Assembly (NCBI RefSeq): GCF_030454045.1
Contig: NZ_JAKDJE010000078.1
Location: forward strand, 1 to 13,322
Length of the DNA: 13,322 bases
Direction of reading: 5' to 3'
From: Psychrobacter sp.
GTDB lineage: Bacteria > Pseudomonadota > Gammaproteobacteria > Pseudomonadales > Moraxellaceae
Positions 1-7,059 of this stretch are shown here, in pieces. The notes beneath the pieces were generated by a model. The model saw nothing but the letters and a program-made list of their open reading frames with translations. It was not told where the DNA came from and ran no database searches. Both the position numbers and the translations under genes were made by a program. Each line of letters begins with the position of its first letter. Positions within the stretch are counted from its first letter, which is position 1.

Positions 1-50
1 CTAAAAAATAGTCGCTGTCAGTGCCATGGTCGAATGTTCAACACGCCCTA
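1..50. mobile_element. Outer end of an IS630-type insertion sequence (partial, runs off left edge)
   Basis: Positions 40-53 read AACACGCCCTAGTG, the exact reverse complement of positions 13144-13157 at the other edge, where an IS630-family transposase lies just inside. The element end is taken as the CCC at 46-48 followed by the TA at 49-50, since IS630-family elements duplicate a TA on insertion. The base after the TA is G, as expected for the CTAG target preferred by IS630 itself. Inside the end the sequence differs from the right-hand copy, so this may be the opposite end of the same element type or a related element. One frame is open from the left edge to the TAG at 49-51, but 16 codons are too few to judge. 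Confidence 0.6.
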
Positions 51-53
51 GTG

Positions 54-436
54 TTTTACTCTTACTTGATGACAATCAATCCAAAATGAATAAATATCAG
101 AAATATCTCTATCAATCGGCTGATAAGTCACCTACTTGTTAATTCATGATCGATAATAGCAGCTTAAATCGATGTTGGAACCCCTCAGTGTTAGGCTTTG
201 TTAGGTGGTCGTGTAACGGGTTTGTTAACCGTGAAAATCTTTGTAAATTTATCAAAAACTGTGTGCGTTTTTTATAACGATAAGCGGCTGACTCATCAAT
301 AAATAGTATCTTTATAGGCTCCCATTTTGCGCAGCAGGATAAAGACAGGTTCATCAGACAGTGAGAGCTCATCTTCCTTTAAAAACCGCTGCTCAGACTC
401 CATATTGTTATAAACTTTAATAAGAAGAAAATTACT
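54..436. other. Gene-poor region between IS end and uvrB
   Basis: No gene can be supported here. On the minus strand a 35-codon frame (403 down to 296) starts MESEQRFLKEDEL and has a protein-like composition, but it has no good ribosome binding site and stops early. An overlapping minus-strand frame (372 down to 139, 77 codons) is probably spurious. The two frames overlap and could be the remains of a frameshifted gene. The last 30 bases before uvrB hold a TATAAA at 409-414 that could be a -10 element, but no matching -35 was found. I see no CTG-N10-CAG LexA-type box in the 150 bases before uvrB. Confidence 0.4.
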
Positions 437-2548
437 ATGAGAATGCCTGAACCGCGCTCATCGCGTCAGTTAAACCAATTGGCCACTCAGCTCCAAGGCG
501 AAGCTGAAATCAGTGGTGTCAATGCGTCTGGGACGAAAATATCCAGCCGTGCCTTTGAGATGGTCACCGATTTTGAGCCAGCAGGCGATCAGCCGCAAGC
601 CATCGAAAAACTGGTCAAAGGTATTGACTCTGGTATGGATGAACAGCTATTGCTAGGTGTGACGGGCTCTGGTAAGACTTATACCATGGCTAAGGTCATC
701 TCTGAATGTCAGCGCCCAACCATCATCATGGCGCATAATAAGACCCTTGCCGCGCAGCTATATGGCGAGTTTAAGTCGTTTTTCCCGAACAATGCGGTTG
801 AGTATTTTGTCAGTTACTATGACTACTATCAGCCAGAGGCCTATGTCGCTGCTAGCGATACCTTTATCGAAAAGGACAGCGCCATCAATGATCACATTGA
901 TCAGATGCGTCTGTCTGCCACTCGTGCACTACTTGAGCGTCGTGATGCGATTATCGTTGCATCGGTATCGTGTATTTATGGCTTGGGTGATCCAGAAAGT
1001 TATTTAAAAATGCTATTGCATGTGGTGGTTGGTGATCAGATAGATCGTACCGCAACTATTAAGCGTTTGGTCGAGATGCAGTACACCCGTAACGAGTTAG
1101 ATTTTGGCCGTGGTACTTATCGTTTGCGTGGTGAACTGCTAGATATCTATCCTGCTGAGTCTGAGCAGCTGGCGGTACGTGTGCATTTGTTTGACAATGA
1201 AGTGGAGAAAATCACGTGGTTTGATCCGTTAACGGGCAAGACCGTACGCAGCGTGCCACGTATTACCATTTATCCAAAATCGCATTATGTGACGCCGCGC
1301 AACAAACTAGAGGCAGCCAGTGAAACCATACGCGCTGAGCTTGAGCCGCGTTTGGAGTATTTTCGTGAAAACAACAAGCTGATTGAAGCACAGCGTCTCA
1401 AAGAGCGTACCCAGTATGATCTTGAGATGATTCAGCAGCTTGGCTACTGTAATGGTATCGAAAACTACTCACAGCATCTCTCTGGTCGTCCATCAGGGGA
1501 AGCGCCGCCGACGTTGTTTGATTACATTCCAGAAGATGCTCTGCTGTTCCTCGATGAATCGCATGTCACTGTGTCTCAGATTGGTGCAATGTATAAAGGG
1601 GATAGATCACGCAAAGAGAACTTGGTCAACTATGGCTTTCGTCTGCCAAGTGCGATGAACAATCGCCCGATGAAGTTTGAAGAATGGGAGCGCATTAAGC
1701 CCAAAACCATTTATGTCAGTGCCACGCCAGCGCTGTATGAGCTTGAACATAGTGAGCAGGTGGTAGAGCAGGTTGTACGTCCAACGGGTTTGATTGACCC
1801 TGAGATCGAGATACGTCCGGTCTTGACACAGGTCGATGATGTGCTGTCTGAGATTACCAAACGCCGTGAAAAAGACGAGCGCGTATTGATTACCACCCTG
1901 ACTAAGCGCATGTCAGAGGACTTGACCAGCTATCTAAAAGAATATGGTGTCAAGGTTGCCTATCTGCATTCAGATATCGACACGGTAGAGCGTATGGAGA
2001 TCATTCATGAGCTACGTACTGGTAAGCATGATGTGTTGGTCGGCATCAACTTGCTGCGCGAAGGTTTGGATATGCCTGAGGTCTCATTGGTGGCGATATT
2101 CGACGCAGATAAAGAAGGGTTTTTGCGTTCTGAGCGTTCACTTATTCAGACCATTGGCCGTGCAGCACGTCATTTGAACGGCAAGGCCATTCTCTATGCA
2201 GACCGCATTACTCCAAGTATGCAAAAGGCGATAGATGAGACAGAACGTCGCCGCGACAAACAGATTGCTTTTAACCTTGAGCATAATATTACGCCAAAAG
2301 GCGCGCAGCGTAGCATCACTGATAAGATTGATACAGGCGAAAGCCTAGATGCCAATGACAATCAGGCCATCCCAGTCAAGAGCAATTTGCCTGATGTCGA
2401 TATCAATATCTTGCGTAGTCCTGATTTATTGGCCAAAGAAATCAAACGTCTTGAGAAGCAAATGCAGCAAATGTCACGTGATTTGAAATTTGAAGAGGCG
2501 GCGAAGACCCGCGATAAAGTGCTGGAGCTTAAAGCACATTTGATCTGA
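437..2548 (+). CDS. uvrB: Excinuclease ABC subunit B (UvrB)
   Basis: UvrB is the DNA-damage verification helicase of nucleotide excision repair. It is loaded by UvrA and then recruits UvrC for incision. The 703-residue product has Walker A GVTGSGKT (74-81), the tyrosine-rich beta-hairpin VSYYDYYQPEAY (125-136) that inserts between DNA strands, helicase motif II DESH (373-376), motif VI QTIGRAAR (571-578), and a C-terminal UVR domain (about 662-700) that binds UvrC. It is about 30 residues longer than the E. coli protein (673), because of an N-terminal extension of roughly 40 residues before the conserved FEPAGDQPQAI segment; a variable linker lies at 631-660. The start at 437 is preceded by AAGAAG at a workable distance, but an internal Met at residue 42 just before the conserved region cannot be excluded. 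It is monocistronic, with a terminator 20 bases downstream. Confidence 0.97.
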   Translation: MRMPEPRSSRQLNQLATQLQGEAEISGVNASGTKISSRAFEMVTDFEPAGDQPQAIEKLVKGIDSGMDEQLLLGVTGSGKTYTMAKVISECQRPTIIMAHNKTLAAQLYGEFKSFFPNNAVEYFVSYYDYYQPEAYVAASDTFIEKDSAINDHIDQMRLSATRALLERRDAIIVASVSCIYGLGDPESYLKMLLHVVVGDQIDRTATIKRLVEMQYTRNELDFGRGTYRLRGELLDIYPAESEQLAVRVHLFDNEVEKITWFDPLTGKTVRSVPRITIYPKSHYVTPRNKLEAASETIRAELEPRLEYFRENNKLIEAQRLKERTQYDLEMIQQLGYCNGIENYSQHLSGRPSGEAPPTLFDYIPEDALLFLDESHVTVSQIGAMYKGDRSRKENLVNYGFRLPSAMNNRPMKFEEWERIKPKTIYVSATPALYELEHSEQVVEQVVRPTGLIDPEIEIRPVLTQVDDVLSEITKRREKDERVLITTLTKRMSEDLTSYLKEYGVKVAYLHSDIDTVERMEIIHELRTGKHDVLVGINLLREGLDMPEVSLVAIFDADKEGFLRSERSLIQTIGRAARHLNGKAILYADRITPSMQKAIDETERRRDKQIAFNLEHNITPKGAQRSITDKIDTGESLDANDNQAIPVKSNLPDVDINILRSPDLLAKEIKRLEKQMQQMSRDLKFEEAAKTRDKVLELKAHLI

Positions 2549-2568
2549 TTGTCTGTATTAAATAATAT

Positions 2569-2604
2569 AAAAAATGGGGTGCTTACTGAGCACCTCATTT
2601 TTTT
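2569..2604 (+). terminator. Rho-independent terminator of uvrB
   Basis: A ten-pair stem, ATGGGGTGCT (2574-2583) with AGCACCTCAT (2589-2598), has one G-U pair and a five-base loop. It is followed by a seven-T run (2598-2604) and preceded by six A residues. It lies 20 bases after the uvrB stop. Confidence 0.93.
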
Positions 2605-2711
2605 GGTCTATTCGATAGGAGGGCGCTGACAAAGATTGAAATAGAACCCAGTGCCACTTACCATATCGGTATCAATCTTATAATTCATACAGCATTCCAA
2701 AGCATTGGCTC

Positions 2712-3062
2712 ATGATGGGTTCGGTAGTTTGCCATATGCAGCGGAGTTTTTGGAATCGACACAATTTAGACGTATTGTTTATGGTGCTTACCAATCAGCT
2801 AATAGAACTAAACTCCAATGAAAACTCACTTGGCATGTCGGATGCAGCCAAGCAAGCTGTGATCGATGCGTTGGACATCGGTTTTCGTTATCCAGATGAT
2901 CAACGTGCGGCGCTGATTACTAAGGTCGCCGACATAAATGGAGTGGCAGAGCACCAAATCTCATTGGGCAGTGGCTCTAGTGAAAATATTCGCACAGTCA
3001 TTCAAATGCTCAAGAACAAAGCAGAGGTGCTCAAATCATTTCGTGAACAAGGCTGGGTTTAA
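2712..3062 (+). pseudogene. Remnant of a HisC-like PLP aminotransferase with internal deletion
   Basis: The 116-codon frame contains the typical N-terminal region of histidinol-phosphate aminotransferase-like class I/II enzymes. The segment starts LNSNENSLGMS (33-43) and continues through GFRYPDDQRAALI and ISLGSGSSENI to about residue 104. Full proteins of this family have roughly 350-400 residues, with an NPNNP motif and a catalytic lysine that binds pyridoxal phosphate; both are absent here. The last dozen residues, EVLKSFREQGWV, look like the C-terminal tail of such a protein. This suggests an in-frame deletion of some 250-plus codons, with the junction near nucleotide 3020. The first 30 residues do not look like a normal start. 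A protein-like reading in another frame (2711-2818) ends where the conserved part begins, which hints at an additional frameshift. I infer the gene is non-functional. Confidence 0.8.
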
Positions 3063-3284
3063 TCACTATAAATAGGATAGTGTCATGATAAGATTTGAGG
3101 CAAGCTCTTTATTTTTACCAACATCAAACGCAGTTTTACATATCGCACCTTAAAAAATCGCTCTCTATCTTATAGGATAGCCGTATAAAGCATGATCTAC
3201 TGAGCATATACATAAAAGCTTTATTACAGCAATAGAAGTAGGCATGCTCTTGTATTTTATAATTATAAAGTTAGGGATGTACTT

Positions 3285-3662
3285 ATGTTTGATATCAAGT
3301 CGTTTTTTAAGCGGGAAGTAGAAAAAAAGCTTATCAACGTGGACGATTATATTTTTATGCCTGAGCGGGTAGAGATGGAGCTTGAAGGTGGGCAACTAAA
3401 CTGTGTATTAAATAGTGATGGGCGTGTAGACATTTTTTATAGCAAGGAAGGGGTAACTGAGGTTGGTTCAGCGTCACGCAAGCATCCTTTTACCGCATTT
3501 GAAAAAGAGCTGTATCATGGTGTTTATGATGATGTTATTACCGAATTAGTAAAAGAGGTGGATAAAATTATTGATGGCTCCTCTAAGTATTTCCGGCGCA
3601 GCCAGACATTGCCTTTTACAGCTGCTCTATCCCAAAACCCAGCGGATTCAAACAAGTTTTAG
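3285..3662 (+). CDS. Hypothetical protein, 125 residues, soluble
   Basis: I do not recognise this protein. It begins MFDIKSFFKREVEKKL, has no signal peptide or membrane segment, and is rich in charged residues. A central stretch (about 34-57: GGQLNCVLNSDGRVDIFYSKEG) suggests beta strands, and a helical, acidic part follows (about 68-95: FTAFEKELYHGVYDDVITEL...). The C-terminal 25 residues look disordered. The start at 3285 has AGGGAT eleven bases upstream as a plausible ribosome binding site. The gene follows the aminotransferase remnant by 222 bases and ends in a strong terminator, which supports it being an expressed single-gene unit. Codon choice resembles the neighbours, though it is slightly more AT-rich. 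No function is proposed. Confidence 0.7.
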   Translation: MFDIKSFFKREVEKKLINVDDYIFMPERVEMELEGGQLNCVLNSDGRVDIFYSKEGVTEVGSASRKHPFTAFEKELYHGVYDDVITELVKEVDKIIDGSSKYFRRSQTLPFTAALSQNPADSNKF

Positions 3663-3699
3663 GCAAATGCGATAACATAAGTAGATAGTATAAAGCGTC

Positions 3700-3739
3700 A
3701 AAAAAAGGGGTGTGCTATTGGTAGCGCACCCTTTTTTTT
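3700..3739. terminator. Bidirectional terminator between convergent genes
   Basis: An A-run (3700-3706) and GGGGTGTGCTA (3707-3717) pair with TAGCGCACCC (3722-3731) and an eight-T run (3732-3739) around a four-base loop. This makes about 18 pairs with two G-U wobbles. The A-run on one side and the T-run on the other let it work for both the hypothetical gene ending at 3662 and the lipoprotein gene ending at 3770 on the opposite strand. Confidence 0.92.
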
Positions 3740-3769
3740 GTGACGTTTTTTATTTATTAATATTGTGCT

Positions 3770-4159
3770 CTATTTGACAAAACTGGCATAGCAGCTTTGA
3801 AGCGATTTGGCGACAACTCTAGTGACCAGTTGAGCGCGATACTGAGAATCGATAGCGGCATTACCCAATTCAACGATGGTCACTTGCTGCGGGGCTTGCT
3901 CACTCACGCAACCACAAACGTTACTTTTGACAGACTCTTGCTGCGCTTCCGTCATGGCGACGCTTGCAACACGCCAAGCGGTTTGTTTTTCAATTTGGCT
4001 ACGGCATTGGTTGTCGATCGCCGCTCTAAAGACATTCATGCCAATCTCATTTGCGGTACCAATTGCTGTGCCTGTGCCGTTATTTGTAGCACCTGTCGTG
4101 GTGCAGCCTGCTAGCGCGACAGTAGCCAGCATAACGGTCGATGCCAAAAGTTTTTTCAT
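3770..4159 (-). CDS. Small lipoprotein with internal repeat, function unknown
   Basis: The 129-residue product starts MKKLLASTVMLATVALAGC: a short basic N-terminus, a hydrophobic core and a lipobox L16-A17-G18-C19. It should therefore be cut and lipidated at Cys19 and anchored in the inner or outer membrane facing the periplasm. The residue after Cys19 is Thr, not Asp, which by the E. coli sorting rule favours the outer membrane. The mature part has a Gly/Thr/Asn-rich tether (20-37) and two similar segments, AAIDNQCRSQ (46-55) and AAIDSQYRAQ (101-110). It also has four cysteines besides Cys19 (52, 82, 84, 123), including a CGC motif. The start is supported by AAGGA seven bases upstream on the minus strand. 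I do not recognise a named family. Confidence 0.85.
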   Translation of the reverse strand: MKKLLASTVMLATVALAGCTTTGATNNGTGTAIGTANEIGMNVFRAAIDNQCRSQIEKQTAWRVASVAMTEAQQESVKSNVCGCVSEQAPQQVTIVELGNAAIDSQYRAQLVTRVVAKSLQSCYASFVK

Positions 4160-4271
4160 AAGTGAATCCTTGACAGTGTTTGATAATCTCTAAAGTGGTA
4201 TATTATCAGTAAAATATAGTAATGGCATCATTAACCCGTCGCCTGAGACAGTCTACAATGCGCTTACTCAC

Positions 4272-4306
4272 AAAAAAGCCAGCTAAAAAATCTCATAGCT
4301 GGCTTT
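4272..4306 (-). terminator. Terminator downstream of the DUF697-like gene
   Basis: Read on the minus strand, an 11-pair perfect stem (4296-4306 with 4275-4285, core AGCCAGCTA) encloses a ten-base loop. It ends in a run of T residues (A4272-4277 on the plus strand). It lies 26 bases past the stop of the gene ending at 4333 and separates it from the lipoprotein gene. Confidence 0.88.
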
Positions 4307-4332
4307 GTAGATATGGCGTTGCCTAATTTCTA

Positions 4333-4848
4333 TTAAACATTTTTACCATGTTGTTTTTGCTGAATGTCTTTGGCAAGCTTATAGCATTCGTTGATATGGT
4401 CAGTAGCGATTTTCTTAAAAATCGTATAACCCATGGTTGCAGCAACCAGTTGACCGCCTAATGGGACAAATTTGGTGACTTGTTTTGCGGCGATACGACC
4501 ACCAAAGCCTTGAATGGTTTTCTTAACGATACCACGTGTCGCCATCAGCCCTGCAAAATCGACGGTACGGTCTTTAACCGCGCTCCAATGCACTTCGCGT
4601 GATTCTAGGTTAATGGCTGATTGACGGTCTTCGATCAAACCAAAACGTTCGCTAATCTCAGGAAGCAATTGCGTCAGCATACCAGCATCAACCGCCACAT
4701 CAAAGAACGGTACAGGAACGATGGCAACACCAGCAGAAACTCTGGCACGTTTTTTGACCATACCAAGGCATTCTTTTTTGACTTGATCAAGATCTAAGCT
4801 AGGATCAATCGTATTTGGTAATTTTTCAGCAGCTGGTGTGGTTTTCAT
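4333..4848 (-). CDS. DUF697-like hydrophobic protein, putative membrane-associated
   Basis: The 171-residue protein has a charged N-terminus, then a hydrophobic segment with the pattern AGVAIVPVPFFDVAVDAG (39-56) followed by MLTQLLPEISERFGL. This pattern is reminiscent of DUF697 and similar domains found at the C-terminus of some GTPases and in YcjF-type membrane proteins. A second hydrophobic stretch, FVPLGGQLVAATMGYTIF (127-144), is followed by an amphipathic helix. No GTPase motifs are present, so only this accessory-type domain is encoded. The start is well supported by AAGGAT about six bases upstream. The gene has its own terminator and faces recJ divergently across 316 bases. The family call is by eye and moderate; the function is unknown. 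Confidence 0.8.
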   Translation of the reverse strand: MKTTPAAEKLPNTIDPSLDLDQVKKECLGMVKKRARVSAGVAIVPVPFFDVAVDAGMLTQLLPEISERFGLIEDRQSAINLESREVHWSAVKDRTVDFAGLMATRGIVKKTIQGFGGRIAAKQVTKFVPLGGQLVAATMGYTIFKKIATDHINECYKLAKDIQQKQHGKNV

Positions 4849-5164
4849 AAAGTATCCTTATAAATAGTTAAAATATTGATGATGTAACCGTCAATAATTA
4901 GCCAGTCTCTCAGTTGTTTACTATTCTATGGATTTATAGGCGTCATACAATCATTGCTTTGTAGCAAAATGCAGAAAACTACGGTCACTATGCATCCTTT
5001 TTGTAAATGAAGAGCCACATGCGATACGTGTTCACTGAATAAATCCTTTTTCCAAATTACCATTTAAGCCAACATCTTTGGTAAATAAATGCAATATTAG
5101 CTAGTGTACAGAGACGCTATAAATTGTCGTTGTGACCCTGCCTTAAAGGCAGTAAAATACGCTC
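4849..5164. other. Divergent intergenic region between DUF697-like gene and recJ
   Basis: No gene is visible in these 316 AT-rich bases. They must contain the promoters of both flanking genes. A TATAAA at 5118-5123 could be the -10 element of recJ, but the sequence 17-18 bases upstream is a poor -35. A 15-base palindrome sits at 5138-5152 and is listed separately. Confidence 0.5.
5138..5152. promoter_or_regulatory. Palindrome at the recJ ribosome-binding region
   Basis: CTGCCTTAAAGGCAG is a perfect 7+1+7 palindrome that ends 12 bases before the recJ ATG. Its right arm, AAGGCAG, is the only purine-rich stretch that could act as the recJ ribosome binding site. It could be an operator or a local structure that lowers translation; the one-base centre makes a stable hairpin less likely unless the loop opens. 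Chance occurrence is possible. Confidence 0.35.
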
Positions 5165-6991
5165 ATGCTAAATTTAACCCCCCGTACTACCAGCACTCGT
5201 ATTGACGAGCTGCCCGCCGCGTTGCAACCACTTGCCGCCCAATCATTGACGCTTGCTCGCTTATATGCAGGTCGAGGTATCACTGCACCTGATGAGCTGG
5301 AGACTGGTTTGTCTGGCCTGTTGCCTGCTGACATGCTGCACGGTATCACTGAAGCCGTGCGTCTATTGGATATGGCGATTGATGACGGTCAGCGTATCCT
5401 GATCGTTGGTGATTTTGACTGTGATGGTGCAACCAGTACCGCGCTGATGATGCGCGCACTCACCAAGATGGGCGCTGTGGTTGATTTTTTGGTGCCGGAT
5501 CGCTTCAAATACGGTTACGGTCTCACGCCAGAGATTGTTGAGTTAGGTATAAAGACCTACCAGCCAGACTTAATAGTGACGGTTGATAATGGCATCTCCA
5601 GTCATGAAGGTGTGGCGCGCGCACAAGCTAATGGTATAACGGTAATTATCACGGACCACCATCTCACGACCAAAGAAACACCACCTGCTGAAGCGGTCGT
5701 CAATCCCAATCAACTTGATTGCAATTTCACCAGTAAAGCACTGGTCGGGGTAGGGGTCGCGTTTTATGTGCTCGGACGATTGGCAAAGCTGCGCCGCGAC
5801 GCTGGCAAGTCTACCGTGCAAGTCAGTCAGTGTTTAGACTTGGTCGCACTTGGTACGATCGCAGATGTCGGCGTACTCGATAAAAACAATCGTATCTTGG
5901 TCCATCACGGGCTATCTGCTATTCGTCAAGGTCGCTGCTGTATGGGTATATTGGCGCTACTTGAGCAAGCAGGCCGCGACCCCAAGCAATTGCATGCGCA
6001 GGATTTTGGTTTTGTCTTAGGGCCACGTATCAATGCGGCTGGGCGTATGGATAACATGCGTATCGGGATTGAGTGCCTGTTGACTGAAGACTGGCAGACC
6101 GCCCAGCGATTGGCGCAAGAACTTGAGCAGCTAAACCGTACACGCCGTCATGTAGAAGGCGAGATGCGTGCGCAGGCAGATAGTATTGTACAGACATTGG
6201 CTACTGAAACTGATATTGAGATCGATGAAAGTACAAGCGACAGTGGCGATGACCTCATTACTCAAGACGTCACTATTCATAAAACAAGCCATACAGACAC
6301 TCGTAGTATCATCCTGTATCAAGATGATTGGCATCAAGGAGTGATTGGTATTGTCGCTGGACGTTTAAAAGAAAGTCATTACCTACCTAGCATTGTCTTT
6401 GCGCCAGCAGATACGGAGCAGACTGGTGAAGACGATGCGATTAAGGGATCAGCACGATCGATCGCTGGCGTGCATATTCGTGATGCGATTGAGCAGGTTG
6501 CCGAGCGTCAGCCTGATCTCATCAGTCATTTCGGTGGACATGCGATGGCAGCAGGTCTGACCCTCAAGCGTCGCAATTTTGACGCATTTGTCGACGCCTT
6601 TAATGAGGTGATGGCACAAATGGATGATGACGTATTTGCAGAGCAGAAACTCACTGATGGACCTTTGCAGGCAAATGACTTTAGCCTATGGTTCGCTGAG
6701 CATTTAGCCGATGCCAGCATTTGGGGTCATGGATTTGCACCGCCGATATTTGACGGTGTGTTTGAGGTATTGAGTTTTAAGATATTAAAAGACAAGCATC
6801 TTAAACTATCGCTGCGTTATCCAGACGTCCAATATCCAATCGAGGCAATCTGTTTTAACTTTGACAATGACGCTTGGGATTACCGTGCCAAAAAAGTGCA
6901 TTTACTATTTCAGCTAGATATCAATGAATGGAATGGCAAACAGAGCTTGCAGCTGATGGTAAAAGACTTGGCTGTGGTAGAGCAGGGTTAA
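5165..6991 (+). CDS. recJ: Single-stranded-DNA-specific exonuclease RecJ
   Basis: RecJ degrades single-stranded DNA 5' to 3' and works in RecF-pathway recombination, mismatch repair and base excision repair. The 608-residue product carries the DHH phosphoesterase signature: DFDCDG (83-88), DNG (141-143) and DHH (164-166), which bind the catalytic metals. GPRINAAGR (286-294) follows, and the DHHA1 domain contains HQGVIGIVAGRL (390-401) and FGGHAMAAG (456-464). The C-terminal OB-fold and tail reach the end. It is about 30 residues longer than E. coli RecJ (577), largely through an acidic, Ser/Thr/Asp-rich insert at about 347-380. The start at 5165 is the only Met before the conserved part, although its ribosome binding site is weak. 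It faces the TRIC genes convergently. Confidence 0.96.
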   Translation: MLNLTPRTTSTRIDELPAALQPLAAQSLTLARLYAGRGITAPDELETGLSGLLPADMLHGITEAVRLLDMAIDDGQRILIVGDFDCDGATSTALMMRALTKMGAVVDFLVPDRFKYGYGLTPEIVELGIKTYQPDLIVTVDNGISSHEGVARAQANGITVIITDHHLTTKETPPAEAVVNPNQLDCNFTSKALVGVGVAFYVLGRLAKLRRDAGKSTVQVSQCLDLVALGTIADVGVLDKNNRILVHHGLSAIRQGRCCMGILALLEQAGRDPKQLHAQDFGFVLGPRINAAGRMDNMRIGIECLLTEDWQTAQRLAQELEQLNRTRRHVEGEMRAQADSIVQTLATETDIEIDESTSDSGDDLITQDVTIHKTSHTDTRSIILYQDDWHQGVIGIVAGRLKESHYLPSIVFAPADTEQTGEDDAIKGSARSIAGVHIRDAIEQVAERQPDLISHFGGHAMAAGLTLKRRNFDAFVDAFNEVMAQMDDDVFAEQKLTDGPLQANDFSLWFAEHLADASIWGHGFAPPIFDGVFEVLSFKILKDKHLKLSLRYPDVQYPIEAICFNFDNDAWDYRAKKVHLLFQLDINEWNGKQSLQLMVKDLAVVEQG

Positions 6992-7002
6992 GGCTTGAAT
7001 GC

Positions 7003-7034
7003 TATCAGCACAGTCAAGTTTGAGTGTGCTGATA
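7003..7034. terminator. Hairpin between convergent recJ and TRIC genes, possible terminator
   Basis: TATCAGCACA (7003-7012) pairs perfectly with TGTGCTGATA (7025-7034) around a 12-base loop, part of which (TCAA/TTGA) can pair too. The nearest T-run (7046-7050) is about eleven bases after the stem, so classic rho-independent termination is uncertain. Its position 11 bases after the recJ stop and 25 bases from the end of the opposing gene suits a shared 3' boundary. Confidence 0.5.
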
Positions 7035-7059
7035 CTATTTGCTACTTTTTAACTTAACA

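Noticed and set aside
3064..3082. CACTAT / ATAGTG inverted repeat after the aminotransferase remnant
   Set aside because: Only six AT-rich pairs, no T-run and no gene start at a suitable distance; expected by chance.
3797..4193. Plus-strand open frames opposite the lipoprotein gene
   Set aside because: They are the antisense reading of a gene with a clear lipoprotein signal and ribosome binding site; cysteine-rich composition is typical of antisense frames.
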